Of a stretch of 8,100 nucleotides of DNA, positions 5,303-8,100 are shown in pieces. Source of the DNA: Candidatus Brevibacterium intestinigallinarum (lineage in GTDB: Bacteria; Actinomycetota; Actinomycetes; Actinomycetales; Brevibacteriaceae); the NCBI GenBank assembly GCA_019117325.1, contig DWZY01000269.1, forward strand, positions 1-8,100, written 5' to 3'. Under the pieces are notes generated by a model. The model had not been told where the DNA came from and did no database searches. It saw nothing but the letters and a program-made list of their open reading frames with translations. Numbering within the stretch: the stretch's first letter is position 1; each line of letters begins with the position of its first letter. Position numbers and translations under genes: made by a program.

Positions 5303-6725
5303 CAGACCCGACATCCTGCTGATCGTCTCGGACGATCACGGATATGCCGACCGTTCGGCGCGAGGCAGCACGGATGCGCGCACACCGCACCTGGACCGCC
5401 TGGCACGCGAGGGCACGGTCTTCGACCAGGGCTACGTCACCGCACCGATCTGCTCACCCTCCCGCGCCGGCCTCATCGCGGGCGCCCACCAGCAGCGATG
5501 GGGCGCCCGATGGTTCGACACCTCCGCATTCCCGCCCCCGCATCAGCCCGTCATCCCCGAGGTGCTGCAGCAGGCCGGATACCGCACCGGGTACTTCGGC
5601 AAGGTCCACTACGGGCCCGAGCGGCCGGGGGACCGCGCCTGCCCCGAGAACCACGGCTTCGACGAGAGCCTCTACGGCCTGGCCGGGTTGAGCATGGGCC
5701 GTCTGCACTACCTGCACCACTCCCGCGCGGCCGCCGAGGAGTACGGGGAGGCGGCGCCCGCGCACGGCGTCGACCCGCTGCGCGAGAACGGGCGCGAGGT
5801 CGAGTGCGAGCAGCACCTGACCGTCGAGTTCACCGACCGCGCGCTGGAGTTCATGGGGGAGGGCGGCGAGGAGCAGGACCCGTACTTCTGCATGGTCGCC
5901 TACAACGCGGTGCACAACTTCGCCTGGCAGCTGCCGCAGGACGAGCTCGACGCCCGCGCGCTGCCCCGTCACGACGACTTCGATCCGGCGAGCACCGACT
6001 ATCTCGACTGGTACGACGGAGCGATCTCGCCCCGTCTCGAGCACGGGCGCGAGTACTACCTCGCGCAGCTCGAGATCATGGACCGCGAGATCGGGCGGCT
6101 GCTCGACCACCTCGAGGCGACGGGCCGACGCGAGAGCACCCTGGTCGTCTATCTCACCGACAACGGCGGCTCCACCTGCAACTACGGGGACAATGCACCG
6201 CTCGCGGGCACCAAGTACAGCCTCTTCGAGGGCGGGGTGAGGGTGCCGTTCCTCGTCTCCTGGCCCGGCACCGTCCCGGCGGGCGCACGCTCACAGGCCC
6301 TGGTCTCCTCGCTGGACCTGCTGCCCACCTTCGCGGCGGCGGCCGGCGCGGACCTCTCGCCGGCCGCTGTGCTGGACGGGCGCGATCTGCGCACGGCGTG
6401 GGAGGCCGCGGCATCGACCCCGGCAGGGGCGTCCGGCGCGGCCGACGGCGGCGGTCACGAGGCGCTGCACTTCGACACCGGCTTCCAGTGGGCGGTGCGC
6501 ACGCCCCGGTGGAAGCTGCGCTGGGTCGACGCGAGCACCGGCCACCGTGAGCACCTGCTCGCCGTGGAGCACACCGACATCGGCGGCGGGCTCAGCCTGG
6601 TGCCCCTCGGCCCCGGGGAGCATGACGAATCCGTCGCGGCCGACGTCTCCGCGCAGCACCCCGAGGTGGTCGCCGAGCTCACCGCCCTGCACGAGCAGTG
6701 GGCGGAGCAGATGGCGCCGGCGTGA
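5283..6725 (+). CDS. Cysteine-type (formylglycine) sulfatase 2, arylsulfatase A-like, cytoplasmic
   Basis: This 480-residue type I sulfatase differs clearly from its upstream neighbour. DILLIVSDDHGYAD (10-23) gives the metal ligands D17 and D18. ICSPSRAGLIAG (56-67) holds C57, the formylglycine precursor of the C-x-P-x-R core. GKVHYG (106-111), NAVHNF (208-213), TDNGG (292-296) and GTKYSLFEGGVRVPFLVSWP (309-328) complete the active site; K311 is the usual sulfate-binding lysine. The last stretch is typical of the arylsulfatase A/N-acetylgalactosamine-6-sulfatase branch. The C-terminal WAVRTPRWKLRWV (403-415) is the usual sulfatase substrate-pocket strand. There is no signal peptide, so the enzyme should be cytoplasmic. 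Its start overlaps sulfatase 1, so the two are co-transcribed and probably translationally coupled. Removal of a second type of sulfate ester from the same oligosaccharides is inferred. Confidence 0.93.
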   Translation: MRSDAPDRPDILLIVSDDHGYADRSARGSTDARTPHLDRLAREGTVFDQGYVTAPICSPSRAGLIAGAHQQRWGARWFDTSAFPPPHQPVIPEVLQQAGYRTGYFGKVHYGPERPGDRACPENHGFDESLYGLAGLSMGRLHYLHHSRAAAEEYGEAAPAHGVDPLRENGREVECEQHLTVEFTDRALEFMGEGGEEQDPYFCMVAYNAVHNFAWQLPQDELDARALPRHDDFDPASTDYLDWYDGAISPRLEHGREYYLAQLEIMDREIGRLLDHLEATGRRESTLVVYLTDNGGSTCNYGDNAPLAGTKYSLFEGGVRVPFLVSWPGTVPAGARSQALVSSLDLLPTFAAAAGADLSPAAVLDGRDLRTAWEAAASTPAGASGAADGGGHEALHFDTGFQWAVRTPRWKLRWVDASTGHREHLLAVEHTDIGGGLSLVPLGPGEHDESVAADVSAQHPEVVAELTALHEQWAEQMAPA

Positions 6726-6758
6726 GGAGAGGCCCGATCGTCCGGAACCGGGACCGAC

Positions 6759-6806
6759 CTGATCGCTTCGGGCACTGATCCGCTCGGGCTCCGATCCCTC
6801 GCGCGG
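6759..6806. repeat. Imperfect 16-base tandem repeat in the convergent spacer
   Basis: Two adjacent 16-base units, CTGATCGCTTCGGGCA and CTGATCCGCTCGGGCT, agree at 12 positions. A third, decayed unit begins CCGATCC. TCGGGC occurs in both clear units and could pair with GCCCGA at 6732-6737, giving alternative long-loop stems. The 105-base spacer between sulfatase 2 and the FMN reductase gene holds no gene. It shows no clear intrinsic terminator, since there is no stem followed by a T-run in either direction. Confidence 0.35.
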
Positions 6807-6830
6807 ACCGACGCCGCCGAGGACGTGCGC

Positions 6831-7523
6831 TCAACCGCGGCCGAGCAGCTTGCCCATCGGGACGAAGTCGGAGAACTCCGCGTCCACGGTCGAGGTCGCT
6901 CCTGCAAAAGCTCCGTCGGCCGGCCCCTCGGAGGTCTCCGACGGGGCTGCCGTCGCGCCGCTCCCGGCCCGCAGCATCGTGGCGAGCTCCGAGGCGGCCC
7001 GGCGCACGCGCACCGCGAGCGGCTGCTCATCGGCCTGGCCCTCGGTGTCGGCACCGAGATCGGCCGACGCCGCGAAGACGGCGGTCGGCACGACCTGCGC
7101 CTTCAGGTATCCGAACAGCGGGCGGATCGCGTAGTCGATCGCGAGGGAGTGTCGCGCGGTGCCGGCGGTCGCGCCCAGCAGCACCGGCTTGTCGTTCCAG
7201 ACCTCGATGTCGATCGCGTCGAAGAAGGTCTTGAACAGGCCGGAGGGGCCGAGGTTGAACACCGGCGTCACGGCGATGACCGCGTCGGCCGCGCGCACGG
7301 ACTCGATCACCATGGACAGCCGCTCGCCGGGGAAGCGGGTGAGCAGGGCGTCGGTGATGTCGTGGGCATGCTCGCGCAGCTCCACCGTGGTCACCTCGAC
7401 CTCGGCGCCGTCACGGCCGAGCGCGGCGGCGGCGGTGCGGGAGAGCTGGTCGGCGAGCATGCGCGTCGAGCTGGGGGTGGACAGCCCGGCGGACAGGGCG
7501 ACGAGGCGAACGGTGTCGGTCAT
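6831..7523 (-). CDS. LLM-partnered NADPH-dependent FMN reductase, CE1759 type
   Basis: This 230-residue flavodoxin-fold protein has a phosphate-binding loop SAGLSTPSSTRMLADQL (11-27), the flavin-contacting segment TPVFNLGPSGLFKTFFD (86-102) and GATAGTARHSLAIDYAIRP (117-135), all typical of NADPH-dependent FMN reductases. A low-complexity Ala/Ser/Gly linker (about 185-210) leads to the short tail EFSDFVPMGKLLG, which resembles the conserved end of the CE1759-like group that is found next to a luciferase-like monooxygenase. It should supply reduced FMN to that partner in the cytoplasm. The ATG at 7523 has GAAAGG seven bases upstream (7531-7536); the frame stays open further back, antisense-like across the partner gene. 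It lies 74 bases after the oxidoreductase gene on the same strand, probably in one operon, and converges on the sulfatases. Confidence 0.88.
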   Translation of the reverse strand: MTDTVRLVALSAGLSTPSSTRMLADQLSRTAAAALGRDGAEVEVTTVELREHAHDITDALLTRFPGERLSMVIESVRAADAVIAVTPVFNLGPSGLFKTFFDAIDIEVWNDKPVLLGATAGTARHSLAIDYAIRPLFGYLKAQVVPTAVFAASADLGADTEGQADEQPLAVRVRRAASELATMLRAGSGATAAPSETSEGPADGAFAGATSTVDAEFSDFVPMGKLLGRG

Positions 7524-7558
7524 GGGGGAGCCTTTCAGGGAGCGGGGCGAGGGTGTGT

Positions 7559-7574
7559 CCCGGCGGTGGCCGGG
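7559..7574 (-). other. GC hairpin between oxidoreductase and FMN reductase genes
   Basis: CCCGGC and GCCGGG pair perfectly around a four-base loop in the 74-base intergenic gap. No T-run follows in the direction of transcription. It may therefore tune read-through or mRNA stability between the two genes rather than terminate, or it may be a chance product of the GC-rich spacer. Confidence 0.25.
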
Positions 7575-7597
7575 CCGAGCCGGGCCGGGCGGCGCGG

Positions 7598-8100
7598 TCA
7601 GCGGGTGGTGCTCTCGGCGTCCTCGGCGCGCAGGCCGGTCCAGTTGTCGCCGGTCTCGAAGCGGTAGGCGTCGTCGAAGGCGCCGTGCTCCGCCTCGGCG
7701 GCGGCGACCCGGGCCGCGTGGGTGGGCGCCTCGGGGACGTCGGCGGGCTTGCGCGTCTCGAGCTCGCGGCGCAGCACGGGGACCACCTCGGTGCCCAGCA
7801 GCTCGATCTGCTCCAGGACGGTCTTCTGCGGCAGACCGGCATGGTCCATGAGGAACATCTGGCGCTGGTAGTCGCCCACGTGGTCGGCCATGGTCAGGTA
7901 GCGCTCGATCACCTGCTCGGGGGAGCCGACGGTCAGCGGGGTCTGCGCGGTGAAGTCCTCCATCGAGGGGCCGCCGCCGTAGACGGGGGCGTTGTCGAAG
8001 TAGGGGCGGAACTCGTTCCACGCGTCCTGGGAGTTCTTGCGCATGAAGGCCTGGCCGCCGAGGCCCACGTAGGCCTGGCGGGCGGTGCCGTGGCCGTAGT
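7598..8100 (-). CDS. LLM class flavin-dependent oxidoreductase, CE1758 type (C-terminal part)
   Basis: The last 166 residues are present; the N-terminal half lies beyond the right edge. The visible part begins YGHGTARQAYVGLGGQAFMRKNSQDAW split across the edge region, followed by PVYGGGP, TPLTVGSPEQVIERY and MFLMDHAGLPQKTVLEQIELLGTEVVP. The G-S-P-E-x-V motif and the amphipathic C-terminal helix are typical of bacterial luciferase-like monooxygenases, which use reduced FMN and oxygen. The FMN reductase directly downstream on the same strand matches the known CE1758/CE1759 gene pair of actinomycetes. The substrate is unknown for the family. No link with the sulfatase/lyase locus is visible beyond proximity. 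Confidence 0.88.
   Translation of the reverse strand, partial: YGHGTARQAYVGLGGQAFMRKNSQDAWNEFRPYFDNAPVYGGGPSMEDFTAQTPLTVGSPEQVIERYLTMADHVGDYQRQMFLMDHAGLPQKTVLEQIELLGTEVVPVLRRELETRKPADVPEAPTHAARVAAAEAEHGAFDDAYRFETGDNWTGLRAEDAESTTR

Noticed and set aside
5498..6550. A 350-codon plus-strand ORF within sulfatase 2
   Set aside because: It is an arginine-rich alternate frame of a gene whose sulfatase motifs lie in the other frame.
6740..6752. TCCGGAACCGGGA as a terminator stem
   Set aside because: The arms leave only a two-base loop and no T-run follows, so it cannot form a useful hairpin.
7524..8021. A 166-codon N-terminal extension of the FMN reductase
   Set aside because: It is an out-of-frame reading of the oxidoreductase gene. 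The flavodoxin fold begins at the ATG at 7523, with GAAAGG upstream.
1..8100. CRISPR array, insertion sequence, tRNA/rRNA or phage genes
   Set aside because: No regularly spaced repeats, transposase motifs, terminal inverted repeats or RNA gene landmarks were seen by eye.

Overview
The window is very G+C-rich DNA with dense coding, short leaderless-looking spacers and Shine-Dalgarno sequences 4-7 bases before the starts. This fits a high-G+C actinomycete. The paired luciferase-like monooxygenase and FMN reductase of the CE1758/CE1759 type at the right end point the same way. A Micrococcales genome of the Brachybacterium type is a plausible guess, but the sequence alone does not prove it.

Layout: (1) bases 1-61, minus strand, are the N-terminal helix-turn-helix of a LacI-family repressor running off the left edge. 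(2) 227-1009, minus, is a TIM-barrel sugar phosphate isomerase/epimerase-like protein. (3) 1171-3522, minus, is a Tat-exported polysaccharide lyase of family PL8 (hyaluronate/chondroitin/xanthan lyase fold) with all expected catalytic residues. (4) 3523-3790 is a divergent control region. (5) 3791-5302 and 5283-6725, plus, are two cysteine-type (formylglycine) sulfatases that overlap by 20 bases and form an operon. (6) 6726-6830 is a convergent spacer with a short imperfect tandem repeat. (7) 6831-7523 and 7598-8100, minus, are the FMN reductase and its flavin-dependent oxidoreductase partner, the latter cut by the right edge; they are probably unrelated to the sugar locus.

Regions 1-5 read as one catabolic locus for a sulfated uronic-acid polysaccharide, most simply a glycosaminoglycan such as chondroitin/dermatan sulfate. 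The lyase would act outside the membrane and release unsaturated oligosaccharides. The two sulfatases lack any signal peptide and would remove sulfate inside the cell after uptake. The TIM-barrel protein may act on a downstream sugar. The transporter, the unsaturated glucuronyl hydrolase and the formylglycine-generating enzyme that this scheme needs are not in the window.

The most interesting regulatory signal is a CpG-centred imperfect palindrome, roughly GGnAAnCGnnTnCC, found ahead of the repressor gene, the isomerase gene, the lyase gene and the sulfatase operon. It looks like a LacI-family operator set and suggests that the partial repressor controls the whole locus, itself included.
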